A stretch of 64,000 bases of DNA from Achromobacter spanius (GTDB lineage Bacteria; Pseudomonadota; Gammaproteobacteria; Burkholderiales; Burkholderiaceae_B), in assembly GCF_002812705.1 (NCBI RefSeq), contig NZ_CP025030.1, positions 1-64,000 on the forward strand. The letters run 5' to 3'. The notes beneath the pieces were generated by a model that saw only the letters and a program-made list of their open reading frames with translations, did no database searches and had not been told where the DNA came from. Both the position numbers and the translations under genes were made by a program. Positions 17,883-26,687 of this stretch are shown in pieces (within the stretch, counting starts at the first letter, position 1; each line of letters begins with the position of its first letter).

Positions 17883-20192
17883 ATGGATTTGCGCATTGCC
17901 AGCATTCGCCGTTTCCTCTACAGCCACTACTTCTTCGGAGGGGTGCGCCAGGGGGTTGGCATGCTGTTGCCCGTGCTGGTGCTGGGCGGGCTGTTCGGCA
18001 ACTACACCACCGGGCTGGTCGCGACCTTCGGTGCGCAGTGCCTGGCCATCATCGACCAACCGGGCGGGCCGCAGCGCCATCGCACCAATGAAATGCTGGG
18101 CGGGGCCGCGCTGGGCACCGTGACCGTCATCATCACGGGGCTGGCGTCCACCAATCCCATCCTGATCTGGCTGGTGGTGATTGCGCAGTGCTTCGTCTAT
18201 TCGATGTTCACGGTGTTCGGCAAGCGCGGCGGGCTGATCGGCTTTGCCGGCCTGCTGCTGATGACCTTGACGATGCATTCGCCGCTACAGCCGCACGAAG
18301 TATTCGCGCACGCCGTCGCCACCTTGGGCGGCGCGCTTTTCTATGTAGTGTTCAGCCTGGGATTTTCGCGCCTGTTCTGGCTGCGCGAGGAACAGCAGGC
18401 CATGTCGGTGGCGCTGTTCGCCACCGCAGACTACGTGGCCGCCCGCGCCGCCTTCTATGACGAGACGGCCGACCTGGACGAAGCCTATCGCACCCTGATC
18501 CAACGCCAGTCCGTCATGACCGAAAAGCACCAGGCGGCGCGCGACATGGTGCTGCGCGCCCTGCCGCGCGGCAAGGGCGTGGGCGACCGTCAGCGCGTGA
18601 TGATCTGGAACATGTTCGTCGACATGCTGCAACTGCTGGACACGCTGGTCGCCACACACACCGACTACGCCGCGCTGCGTCGCACGCTGGCGGGTAATGA
18701 CTGCCTGATGTTCATGCGCGACGCGCTGGTGAAGATGTCGCTGGAACTCAACCGCATCGCGCTGGACGTGTCGCGCGGCCGCCAGGTGCAGTACCGCAGC
18801 AGCGCCAAGGCGGAACTGCGCGCCATCGAATACGAAATCGAACAGCTCAAGCAGCAAGGCCTGGGCGAGCGCGAACCCGAGATGCTGGCGCTGATCATCC
18901 AGGTGCTGCGCCGTCTGCGCAATTCGGCCCGCATCGTCGACCGCCTGGCCGACCACACGGCGGCATCGCCGGACGCCAAGCCCACCGACGTGCTGCGCAT
19001 CAACAAGTCGTTGACGCGCTTTATCTCGCGCCAGGAATTCCGCTTCGGGCTGTTGACCAGCAACCTGCGGCTGGATTCCCCGCACTTCCGTTATGCGCTG
19101 CGCGTGACGGCGGCGGCGGCCATCGCCATGACCCTGGCCAGCCGCTGGCTGTCGCCGGAATTTTCCGCGCACAACTACTGGATCATGCTGACCATCGTCA
19201 TCATCATGAAGCCCGGCTTTGCGCTGACGCGGCAGCGCAATGGCTGGCGCTTGGGCGGCACCTTGATCGGCTGCATTTGCGCGCTGCTGCTGTTCAACCT
19301 GACCGACAGCCCCGAGATCCTGTTCGCCGTGCTGCTGGGCGCCTGCATCATGGGCAACAGCCTGGTGCAACTGAACTACATGGCCAGCGCCATTTTCAAC
19401 ACGCTCTTCGTGGTGCTGGTGTTCCACTTCGTGTCGCCGGGCACCGTGTCGATGTCCGTAATTGGCGAACGCGCCATCGACACGCTGCTGGGCTGCGCGC
19501 TGGCGCTGATCTGCAGCTACATCCTGCCGTGGTGGGAAGCACGCTATCTGAAGCCGCTGGCCGCCGCCGCCACCCGCGCCAACCGGGAATACTTGCTGGC
19601 CGGGCTGCGCTACGTTGAAGCCATGCAAACGCACGCGGGGCCAGCCACGAATGCCGGCGCAAATGCGGACACGACTGCGGGCACGAATACGGCCACGACT
19701 GCAGCCGCGACTGCAGCCCCAAGCGCCGCAACGAACGCCTCCGCCACCGACACCCCCGCCGTCATCGATGCCGACCTGGCCTGGCGCCTGGCGCGCAAGA
19801 ACGTGCACATTGCATTCAGCAATTTTGCCGAAGCGTTCTACCGCATGATGAGCGAACCCAAATCGCACCAGCTCAGCGTGCCGGAATTGAACAACCTGCT
19901 GATCCAGAACCATGTGCTGGCCTCGCAGATCACGGCGGCGATACCCATTCTGGCGGCGCTACCCAAGACGCCCGAAGCAGTACAGTTGGCGCTGAACGGC
20001 ATGGTCGACCTGCTGGACGAAAAGCGCCCCCAGATCGCCACGACCCTGCCCACGCAGTTCGACACGGCCGGCGAACAGGCGGCATTGGCGTATCCGTTGA
20101 AGCAGATGCTGAAGGCAGCGCACATGATTCGCCAGGAACTGCAAGCGCTGGCCGACCCCACGCATGCCCCGCCGGTAGCGGCGGCAGCGTGA
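17883..20192 (+). CDS. FUSC-family (YccS/AaeB-like) inner-membrane protein
   Basis: 769 residues from the ATG at 17883. Two sets of membrane helices (about 25-150: GVRQGVGMLLPVLVLGGLFG, VIAQCFVYSMFTVFGKRGGL; about 405-555: NYWIMLTIVIIMKPGFALTR, ALALICSYILPWW) flank a large cytoplasmic helical domain, the layout of the fusaric-acid-resistance/aromatic-acid efflux family. The YccS-like signature NYWIMLTIVIIMKPGF is clear. Substrate unknown. A low-complexity Ala/Thr insert (HAGPATNAGANADTTAGTNT and following, about residues 583-620) interrupts the C-terminal cytoplasmic part. The gene is flanked by repeat arrays and has no operon partner. Confidence 0.85.
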   Translation: MDLRIASIRRFLYSHYFFGGVRQGVGMLLPVLVLGGLFGNYTTGLVATFGAQCLAIIDQPGGPQRHRTNEMLGGAALGTVTVIITGLASTNPILIWLVVIAQCFVYSMFTVFGKRGGLIGFAGLLLMTLTMHSPLQPHEVFAHAVATLGGALFYVVFSLGFSRLFWLREEQQAMSVALFATADYVAARAAFYDETADLDEAYRTLIQRQSVMTEKHQAARDMVLRALPRGKGVGDRQRVMIWNMFVDMLQLLDTLVATHTDYAALRRTLAGNDCLMFMRDALVKMSLELNRIALDVSRGRQVQYRSSAKAELRAIEYEIEQLKQQGLGEREPEMLALIIQVLRRLRNSARIVDRLADHTAASPDAKPTDVLRINKSLTRFISRQEFRFGLLTSNLRLDSPHFRYALRVTAAAAIAMTLASRWLSPEFSAHNYWIMLTIVIIMKPGFALTRQRNGWRLGGTLIGCICALLLFNLTDSPEILFAVLLGACIMGNSLVQLNYMASAIFNTLFVVLVFHFVSPGTVSMSVIGERAIDTLLGCALALICSYILPWWEARYLKPLAAAATRANREYLLAGLRYVEAMQTHAGPATNAGANADTTAGTNTATTAAATAAPSAATNASATDTPAVIDADLAWRLARKNVHIAFSNFAEAFYRMMSEPKSHQLSVPELNNLLIQNHVLASQITAAIPILAALPKTPEAVQLALNGMVDLLDEKRPQIATTLPTQFDTAGEQAALAYPLKQMLKAAHMIRQELQALADPTHAPPVAAAA

Positions 20193-20209
20193 ATGATGCG
20201 GTTGGATAG

Positions 20210-20389
20210 GTAGGATGGGTGCAGCGCGGGTTGGCGCCGGCAAGAACCTACCGCCGATCGCGCGCGAGACCCATCAGACACCCGCGAGCTTGTGGCTGAT
20301 CCTGTTAAGAATTCAGCGCTGCTTGATGGGTTCGCGCGTTGAGCGATTTCTTTCTTTTTTAAACGGTCTCGCGCCACACCCATCCTACG
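20210..20389. repeat. Palindromic intergenic repeat, inverted pair
   Basis: The left copy runs GTAGGATGGGTGCAGCGCG to ACCCATCA (20210-20276), and the right copy is its inverse (TGATGGGTTCGCGCG to ACCCATCCTACG, 20324-20389). Same family as elements at 20411-20860, 45849-46065 and 52831-53011. Confidence 0.8.
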
Positions 20390-20410
20390 ATCGTGCCGGT
20401 TTGCCCGGAA

Positions 20411-20860
20411 CGTAGGATGGGTGCAGCGCGCGCTGGCTCCGGCAAGAACCCCGCCGCCAATCGCGCGAAACCCATCACAATCGCACCAGATCGCCGCAAA
20501 AACGTAGGATGGGTGCAGCGCGTGCTGGCCCCGGCAAGAGCCCCGCCGCCCATCGCGCGGAACCCATCACGACCACACCAGATCGCCGCGACACGTAGGA
20601 TGGGTGCAGCGCGCGCTGGCCCCGGCAAGAACCCCGCCGCCCATCGCGCGAAACCCATCACAACCGCACCAGATCGCCGCAAAACGTAGGATGGGCGCAG
20701 CGCGCGTTGGCCACGGCCAAGAAACACACCGCCAATCGCGCGGAACCCATCACGATCGCACCAGATCGCCGCGACACGTAGGATGGGTGCAGCGCGCGCT
20801 GGCCCCGGCAAGAACCCACCGCCAATCGCGCGAAACCCATCACAATCACCCCACCTTGCG
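20411..20860. repeat. Tandem array, five copies of an about 91-bp unit of the palindromic family
   Basis: Units start CGTAGGATGGGTGCAGCG at 20411, 20503, 20594, 20685 and 20777 (spacing 92, 91, 91, 92). Each continues with CTGGCCCCGGCAAGAACC, then ATCGCGCGAAACCCATCA and a linker CGCACCAGATCGCCGC. The last copy ends in the 3' end of yaaA, whose TGA stop (20846-20848) is inside repeat sequence. Open frames across it are artefacts. No spacers of unrelated sequence, so it is not a CRISPR array. Confidence 0.9.
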
Positions 20861-21619
20861 ACGAAACACCAGTTTGTCTTCCGTTGAAACAGATGCGTCG
20901 TAGGCGTAGCCTTCCAGGTCAAAGCCGTGCAAGCCTTCCGGCTTGGCAACCTTATGCTGGATGGCATAGCGCGCCATCAGCCCGCGCGCGCGCTTGGCGT
21001 GGAAGCTGATGATTTTCCAGGCGCCGTTCTTCCAGTCCTGGAACACGCATTGCACCACTCGCGCCTTCAGCGTTTTCAAATCAACCGACTTGAAATATTC
21101 CTCGGACGCCAGGTTGACGATCACCGGCGACTTCTTGCCCTCCTGACGCTCATTCAGGTAATCGGCAATCGTCGACCCCCAATACTCATACAGGTTCTTG
21201 CCCTTGGACGTTTCCAGACGTGTGCCCATTTCCAGGCGATACGGCTGCATCAGATCCAGCGGGCGCAGCACGCCGTACAAACCACTGAGGATGGCCACGT
21301 GCTCTTGCGCCCAATCCAGTTGCTTGGCCGACAGGCTGGACGCATCCAGCCCTTCGTACACATCGCCATTGAACGCCAACACCGCCTGGCGTGAATTCGC
21401 CTGGGTGAAGCTGCGCTTCCAATGCGCGTAACGCTGCGCATTCAGCTCAGACAGCGCCGGGCTCAGGCTCATCAAGTCAGCGATGTCTTCTGCCGACTTT
21501 GTCTTCAACACCTTGATCAGGCCGGCGGCCTGATCCACGAACAGCGGCTGGGTGTGCATCTCGATATGCAGGGGCGAGTCGTAGTCCAGCTTCTTGGCGG
21601 GGGAAAGCAAAAACAACAT
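20846..21619 (-). CDS. yaaA: Peroxide stress resistance protein YaaA
   Basis: 257 residues with family hallmarks: [17 protein letters not shown] at the N-terminus, [32 protein letters not shown] and [12 protein letters not shown], then [13 protein letters not shown] near the end. In E. coli YaaA (DUF328) is induced by OxyR and limits intracellular iron and oxidative DNA damage under H2O2; it is cytosolic and DNA-binding. The stop codon falls in the palindromic repeat array. The ATG at 21617-21619 follows AGAGGAAC. Confidence 0.93.
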   Translation of the reverse strand: MLFLLSPAKKLDYDSPLHIEMHTQPLFVDQAAGLIKVLKTKSAEDIADLMSLSPALSELNAQRYAHWKRSFTQANSRQAVLAFNGDVYEGLDASSLSAKQLDWAQEHVAILSGLYGVLRPLDLMQPYRLEMGTRLETSKGKNLYEYWGSTIADYLNERQEGKKSPVIVNLASEEYFKSVDLKTLKARVVQCVFQDWKNGAWKIISFHAKRARGLMARYAIQHKVAKPEGLHGFDLEGYAYDASVSTEDKLVFRRKVG

Positions 21620-21634
21620 TCCAGAGTTCCTCTA

Positions 21635-22417
21635 TTAACGCGCCGTCCAGCCGCCATCGACCGAAACCGACGTGCCGGTAATTTGCGCCGCGGCGTCGGA
21701 TGCCAGGAACACGGCGGTGCCGCCGAGTTGTTCCGGGGTGACGAATTGCAGCGACGGCTGCTTTTCGCTGAGCAGTTCGCGCGCGGCGGTTTCCTGGTCA
21801 ACGCCGTTCTTCTCAGCCAGCGCGGTGATCTGTTTTTCCACCAGCGGCGTGCGGACCCAGCCCGGGCAGATGGCGTTGGCGGTGATGCCCTGCCCGGCCG
21901 TTTCCAGCGCCGTGACCTTGGTGAACCCCACCACGCCATGCTTGGCCGCCACATAGGCCGACTTGTTGGCCGAGGCCACCAGGCCATGCGCCGACGCAAT
22001 GTTGATGATGCGGCCAAAGCCCTGCTTCTTCATGTGCGGCAGCGCGGCCGCCGTGCCATGGAACACGGCCGACAGGTTCAGCGCCAGAATCGCGTCCCAC
22101 TTTTCAACCGGAAAGTCCTCGATCAGCGCGGTGTGCTGGATGCCGGCGTTGTTGACCAGGATGTCGATGCGGCCCAACTGGCGCACCGCGTTGTCGACCA
22201 GGCCACGCACCGCATCGCCCTTGGACAGGTCGGCGCCGTCGTAGATCACCTTCACGCCGTACTTCTCGGCCAAACCCGCACGTTCCTTTTCGATCGCGGC
22301 GGCGTCGCCAAAACCATTCAGGACGATATCAGCGCCTTGCTGGGCGAAGGCGGTGGCGATCCCCAGGCCGATACCGCTGGTGGAACCGGTGACAAGGGCA
22401 ACTTTTCCTTTGAGCAT
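21635..22417 (-). CDS. (R)-3-hydroxybutyrate dehydrogenase (SDR family)
   Basis: 260 residues from the ATG at 22415-22417, seven bases after AGGAG; the longer reading lacks a better site. Short-chain dehydrogenase: NAD-binding TGSTSGIGLG (about 10-19), NNAG (about 90), catalytic Ser/Tyr/Lys in NIASAHGLVASANKSAYVAAKHG, and CPGWVRTPLVEKQI. The Q-Q-K and LVASANKSAYVAAKHGVVGF context matches 3-hydroxybutyrate dehydrogenases, which oxidise the monomer of polyhydroxybutyrate to acetoacetate. It lies 15 bp upstream of yaaA and is probably co-transcribed. Confidence 0.88.
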   Translation of the reverse strand: MLKGKVALVTGSTSGIGLGIATAFAQQGADIVLNGFGDAAAIEKERAGLAEKYGVKVIYDGADLSKGDAVRGLVDNAVRQLGRIDILVNNAGIQHTALIEDFPVEKWDAILALNLSAVFHGTAAALPHMKKQGFGRIINIASAHGLVASANKSAYVAAKHGVVGFTKVTALETAGQGITANAICPGWVRTPLVEKQITALAEKNGVDQETAARELLSEKQPSLQFVTPEQLGGTAVFLASDAAAQITGTSVSVDGGWTAR

Positions 22418-22520
22418 GTGCATTCTCCTGTGGTCTGGCATAGGGACGAAAAGCGAAACGAGGACAAGTGTAGCCGCCCGCGCAGACGGCAATCATGCCA
22501 TGACCCCACGGCTGGCGGGG

Positions 22521-23726
22521 TCAAGCGGATGGAGGTTTGTCGGACGAATCCGACCCTCGCCCCGCATCGGCGGCCGAAGGCAGATCCGCCATGCCGCCAC
22601 GGTTTTCCGGCACGCGCTCCAGCAGCTTGATCAGCACCGGCACCACGCCCATGGATATGGCGACCACCACCGACAGCACGTCGCGCTGTTCCAGGCTGAC
22701 CAAGTGGTTGTCCCAGGCTTCATTGAAAATGGCGAAGCTGAATTCCCCGCCTTGGGCCAGCACCATGGCGAACAGCAGCCGGTGGTAGCGCGGCAAGCCC
22801 ATGAACCGCGCGAAGCCATAGAGGACCAGGGCTTTGATCGCCAGCAAGGCGGCAACGCAGCCGATGATGAACGTCCAGTGATCAGCCACCACCTTCAGGT
22901 TCACGGACATGCCGATCGCCAGGAAGAACAGGCCCAGCAATAAGCCCTTGAACGGGTCGATGGCCTTTTCCAGGTCGTGCCGGTAGCGGGATTCCGCCAT
23001 CAACACCCCGACCAGAAAGCCGCCCAAGCCCGCAGACAAACCCGCATAGTCGAACAATTGCGCGGCGCCCACCACCATCAGCAATGCCGCCGCCGTGAAC
23101 AGTTCATTCAATTGCGCCTTGGCGGCCCAGCCCAGCAGCCGCAGCCGGTAGGCCAACGCCACCACCGCCACGGCGATCAGCGCTTCCTTGAACGACGGGG
23201 CCGACGTACCGTCAGACCCCAGCAAGCCCGCCGCCACCAGCATCGGAATGGCCGCCATGTCCTGAAACAGCAACACGCCCAAGGCCGAACGGCCCAGCGG
23301 CGTGCGGGTCAAGCTGCGCTCATCCAGCAGCCGCAACGCCACCGCCGTCGACGACAAGGCAAGCGACAGCCCGCACAACACCGCCGCCTGCCACTCCATC
23401 CCGGCCAGATGCCTGAGCGCCGCGCCGAAAACCAGCCCCAGCAGCAACCCGCAGACCAGCATTTGCAAGCTTCCCAGCAGGAAGACCTCGCTGCGCATCG
23501 CCCATAGGCGCCTGGGCGACAGCTCAAGCCCGATGATGAACAGCATCATCACCACGCCCCATTGCGACACGTTGATCATGGTGTCGACATTGGTCACCAG
23601 CTTCAGGCAAGACGGCCCGATCAGCACGCCCGCAATCAGATAACCCGGAATGGCGCCCAGCCCAAGCCGTTGCGTAATGGGCACGCACAGCACAGCGGCA
23701 AGCAAGAGGATAAGAATCAGGTCCAT
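22521..23726 (-). CDS. Cation/proton antiporter of the Kef (CPA2) family, membrane domain only
   Basis: 401 residues from the ATG at 23724-23726 (MDLILILLLAAVLCVPITQR). About 12 helices. Kef-type motifs are present: LGLGAIPGYLIAGVLIGPS, MMLFIIGLELSPRRLW and GVLLFQDMAAIPML, where the Q-D pair matches the KefB/C ion site; then LGGFLVGVLMAESRYRHDLE and MVLAQGGEFSFAIF. The C-terminal TrkA-N/RCK domain found in full KefB/KefC (about 600 residues) is absent; the protein ends in a short polar tail, so gating by glutathione adducts as in E. coli is unlikely. It is convergent with nothing and sits 104 bp upstream of the dehydrogenase start. Confidence 0.88.
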   Translation of the reverse strand: MDLILILLLAAVLCVPITQRLGLGAIPGYLIAGVLIGPSCLKLVTNVDTMINVSQWGVVMMLFIIGLELSPRRLWAMRSEVFLLGSLQMLVCGLLLGLVFGAALRHLAGMEWQAAVLCGLSLALSSTAVALRLLDERSLTRTPLGRSALGVLLFQDMAAIPMLVAAGLLGSDGTSAPSFKEALIAVAVVALAYRLRLLGWAAKAQLNELFTAAALLMVVGAAQLFDYAGLSAGLGGFLVGVLMAESRYRHDLEKAIDPFKGLLLGLFFLAIGMSVNLKVVADHWTFIIGCVAALLAIKALVLYGFARFMGLPRYHRLLFAMVLAQGGEFSFAIFNEAWDNHLVSLEQRDVLSVVVAISMGVVPVLIKLLERVPENRGGMADLPSAADAGRGSDSSDKPPSA

Positions 23727-23854
23727 GAAACGGGATGCCGCCTTGGGTAGGGTGTAGGCCTGGGCGCGCGATGCCCGGATGGGCGAATTCTGGACAAAGA
23801 TCGGCGCCGCCGGAAGTGCGCGATGCACCCTTTCAAGGATTTTTTTCGACCCCC

Positions 23855-23884
23855 TTTACACACAGGAAAAAATTCCTGTAGAAT
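23855..23884 (+). promoter_or_regulatory. Promoter of tRNA-Ser
   Basis: TTTACA (23855-23860), 18-bp spacer, TAGAAT (23879-23884), then a GC-rich discriminator GCGGGC. The spacer contains AGGAAAAAATTCCT, an inverted repeat. About 125 bp upstream of the tRNA. Confidence 0.65.
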
Positions 23885-24013
23885 TGCGGGCTTCGCTGCT
23901 CCAACAACGAAGATCCTTCCGACCAGGGATCTTGAAGTGAAAACGAAACGTGAAGGGAAATCCTCAAAAAGGAACCCTTCAAATAAGTGATCACCGTTTT
24001 GGAACCCAGCCAC

Positions 24014-24104
<91 letters not shown>

Positions 24105-24140
24105 AGTATTTATTTCGGTGAATTCATCGAAATCCAAAAA

Positions 24141-24173
24141 AGCCCGCGCTCCCATGGAGATGCGGGCTTTTTT
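24141..24173 (+). terminator. Intrinsic terminator after tRNA-Ser
   Basis: AGCCCGC pairs with GCGGGCT, followed by a T run to 24173, 37 bp past the tRNA. Confidence 0.88.
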
Positions 24174-24227
24174 CCGTCCAGCGTGTCACGGCGTAAAATG
24201 GCGCATTCATTGATCACAGGACTAGCC

Positions 24228-24422
24228 ATGATTGCAGAGCAGGAAGTCGTTGCCCGCCGCGTCATCGTGAACAGCGCACTGGCCAGCCAACGCATGGAAG
24301 GCCTGGAACCGGACGCGCAGGTTATCAAAGACGCCGAGCTGTGGGCGTCGGGCGAAAAATCCCTTGATGACGCTATTGCCGAATACAAGGCGCGGCTCGG
24401 TCTGAATCAGCCCGTAAGATGA
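24228..24422 (+). CDS. VbhA-type (class I) antitoxin of a Fic toxin
   Basis: 64 residues from the ATG at 24228 with AGGA upstream. The inhibitory helix motif [S/T]xxxE[G/N] is seen as SQRMEG within NSALASQRMEGLEPD, followed by the family's short C-terminal helix AELWASGEKSLDDAIAEYKA. Such antitoxins insert a glutamate into the Fic active site and block AMPylation. It overlaps the next gene by ATGA (24419-24422), the usual coupling of class I Fic pairs. It lies directly downstream of tRNA-Ser, a common integration site. Confidence 0.85.
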   Translation: MIAEQEVVARRVIVNSALASQRMEGLEPDAQVIKDAELWASGEKSLDDAIAEYKARLGLNQPVR

Positions 24423-24721
24423 AATACACGGGGCAGGACGGAGACCCGTACCTGGACAAAGGCACGGGCATACTCCGCAACCTTCTGGGTATCCAAGATC
24501 AGGCTGCACTCGACAAGGCCGAGTCCAGCCTGTCTTTTTTGCAGGCCGCCAAGTTGCGTGAGCAGCCCGTCGCCGGCAAGTTCGATTTGGAGCACAACGC
24601 TGGCTACGACATCGATTGGACTGGCATTAGCCAAGCTGAAATGATCCGGGCGTCAATCGACGCCTACAACGGCAATGCGGATAGCCTCGCGCGGCTCATT
24701 CGGCAAGGCATCCACTGCTGA
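24419..24721 (+). pseudogene. Fic-family toxin relic with its catalytic core deleted in frame
   Basis: 100 residues in one frame. The N-terminal part MKYTGQDGDPYLDKGTGILR, NLLGIQDQAALDKAESSLSF and LREQPVAGKFDLEH is the normal start of VbhT/Fic proteins. It then jumps to NAGYDIDWTGISQAEMIRAS and IDAYNGNADSLARLIRQ, which are the last helices. The Fic core between them, including HPFxxGNGR, is missing, about 90-100 residues judging from the family's normal layout. The junction is in frame at the Glu-His codons (GAGCAC), so it looks like a deletion between short similar sequences. It cannot transfer AMP; the product, if made, may be inert or may still bind the antitoxin. Confidence 0.8.
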
Positions 24722-24732
24722 CAGGCGTCACA

Positions 24733-26349
24733 TCAAGCCCGAAGGGCCACAGCCCCCGTCATTGCCAAGGCTCGACCACCAGCCCCCCGCTCCATCGCCA
24801 CCGCCCCTCCACCCAGCAGCTTGAACGCACTGACCGCGCGCGTCAGGTCGGCGGCCTGATCCTGCATGGACCCGGCCGCGGCGGCGGCCTCTTCCACCAG
24901 CGCCGCGTTCTGCTGCGTTACCTCGTCCATTTGCGACACCGCCCGGTTGACCTGTTCAATGCCGTCGGCCTGCTCGGCGGATGCCGCCGCAATTTCGCCC
25001 ATGATGTCCGTCACGCGCTGCACCGAGCTGACGATTTCCTGCATCGTCGTGCCTGCTCGCTCGGCGCTGATCGAGCCCTGGCTGATCTTTTGCACCGTGT
25101 CTTCGATCAGCGACTTGATTTCCTTGGCAGCCTGCGCGCTGCGTTGCGCCAGTGTGCGGACTTCGGCCGCTACCACCGCGAAACCCTTGCCCTGCTCGCC
25201 TGCCCGCGCGGCTTCCACCGCGGCGTTCAGCGCCAGGATGTTGGTCTGGAAGGCAATGCCATCGATCACCGACACGATGTCGGCGATCTTGACCGAGCTC
25301 GACGAAATCGCGCTCATGGTGCTGACCACCTCGGACACCGTCGCGCCGCCTCGGGATGCGGTCTCGGACGCGGTGGCCGCCAACTGGTTCGCCTGGCGCG
25401 CGCTGTCGGCATTCTGCTTCACCGTGGACGACAGTTGTTCCATCGATGCCGCGGTTTCCTCCAGGGATGCGGCCTGCTGCTCGGTGCGCGAGGACAGGTC
25501 GGTGTTGCCCGCTGCGATCTCGCCCGACGCGGACGCCATGCTGTCCACGCCGGTCCGGATGTGGGCGATGGTGCCCGCCAGGTTGGCGTTCATGGACGCC
25601 AGGGCCTGCATCAACTGGCCGATCTCGTCGCGCGATGTCACGGTAACGGTGCTGGTCAGGTCATTGGCGGCCACGGTGCGCGCCACGCGCACGGCGGCCG
25701 ACAGCGGGCGGGTAATGCCGCGCGTCAGCAACACGGCCAGCAGCAAGCCGCTGATCAGCGCCACCGAGCCGATGACGATCATCCAGAAATTGGCCGTGCG
25801 ATAAGCGCTTTGGATGTCGGCCGCGCGCGCATCAATCTCGGCCCGCTGCAAGGCGGACAGCTTGGTGATCTGGTCAATGAACTGGCGCGTGGCCGGCAGG
25901 AATTCCTGGGTGAAGACGCGGTTGGCCGCATCCACGTCGCCGCTCTGCTTGGCCTTGAAGATGGCGTCGCGCGTGCGCAGGTAATCGCCTCGGGACTTGC
26001 CGATGCCTTGCCACAACGTCGTTTCCTCGGGCGTCTGTATCAGTGGCTCGATCTGCTTTTGCAAGGCGGAAGAATTCCGCGTGGACGCGGCGGCCTCTTC
26101 CGTGAAGAACGCCGCCAGGCTCGCGTCGGTGCTTTTTGCAATGGCGGTGGTGCGGGTGACGCCGGCCTGGATATTGCGGGCCCAATCGCTGATCCAGCGC
26201 TCCTTGATCAGCGAACGCTGGGTCACGGTTTCAACCGATTCATTGATGTTGGCCAGGCTGACCAGCCCAACCAGGCACATGATGATGATCATGGCCAGCA
26301 AAATGCCGAATCCCCCCGCCAGGCGGGTTCCAAGTTTCAGATTATTCAT
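24733..26349 (-). CDS. Methyl-accepting chemotaxis protein
   Basis: 538 residues from the ATG at 26347-26349 ([20 protein letters not shown]). Tar-like layout: TM1 (about 10-30), a periplasmic four-helix-bundle ligand domain, TM2 ([20 protein letters not shown]), HAMP ([20 protein letters not shown]), and a signalling domain with the hairpin tip [20 protein letters not shown] then [20 protein letters not shown]. It senses ligands and controls the CheA kinase. The C-terminus lacks the xWxxF CheR/CheB-tethering pentapeptide, so adaptation would depend on other receptors. No chemotaxis genes are adjacent. The stop lies 11 bp from the convergent Fic relic. Confidence 0.93.
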   Translation of the reverse strand: MNNLKLGTRLAGGFGILLAMIIIMCLVGLVSLANINESVETVTQRSLIKERWISDWARNIQAGVTRTTAIAKSTDASLAAFFTEEAAASTRNSSALQKQIEPLIQTPEETTLWQGIGKSRGDYLRTRDAIFKAKQSGDVDAANRVFTQEFLPATRQFIDQITKLSALQRAEIDARAADIQSAYRTANFWMIVIGSVALISGLLLAVLLTRGITRPLSAAVRVARTVAANDLTSTVTVTSRDEIGQLMQALASMNANLAGTIAHIRTGVDSMASASGEIAAGNTDLSSRTEQQAASLEETAASMEQLSSTVKQNADSARQANQLAATASETASRGGATVSEVVSTMSAISSSSVKIADIVSVIDGIAFQTNILALNAAVEAARAGEQGKGFAVVAAEVRTLAQRSAQAAKEIKSLIEDTVQKISQGSISAERAGTTMQEIVSSVQRVTDIMGEIAAASAEQADGIEQVNRAVSQMDEVTQQNAALVEEAAAAAGSMQDQAADLTRAVSAFKLLGGGAVAMERGAGGRALAMTGAVALRA

Positions 26350-26687
26350 GCCGCGTCCAGCCATCCAGACAGGCGCGCGAATGCGGATTCGGCAGTTGCG
26401 TGCGGCCGCGCAAACCGCCGCCCACGCAAGCCAGACGCCCGCCAGCCCCTGGATGGATCTGCCCCCAAATATGGTGTTCAAAGATGATGAAAGTGCCAGC
26501 GGAGAAGTCGTGAACCGAGGGTTCTCGCAGTGGTCGAGCAGATGCTAGCAGCGGCGATTTTCACCGCAATCAAGGAACTGAAGAACGAATTGGCACAAGC
26601 TCGTCCCTTTGCAAAATCGGGTCCGGACCGCAGGATTGTGCACGCCACATCGCCGCAAAATAGACTGCGCGCGCTGTCGCCCCTCTC
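26350..26687. other. Intergenic stretch without a supported gene
   Basis: Upstream of the chemoreceptor and past the DUF2254 stop. A plus-strand frame from about 26530 ([20 protein letters not shown]) is open for some 50 codons but has no ribosome-binding site or recognisable homology; not called. Confidence 0.4.

Noticed and set aside
17409..18123. Open frames through the 82-bp tandem array encoding repetitive peptides
   Set aside because: All three frames are open because the unit lacks stops; repeated Arg/Gly/Pro peptides with no start signal. Treated as non-coding repeat.
20393..20967. Open frames through the 91-bp array; also considered as CRISPR
   Set aside because: Unit and linker are both conserved, so there are no unique spacers, and no cas genes are near. 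Coding frames are artefacts of the repeat.
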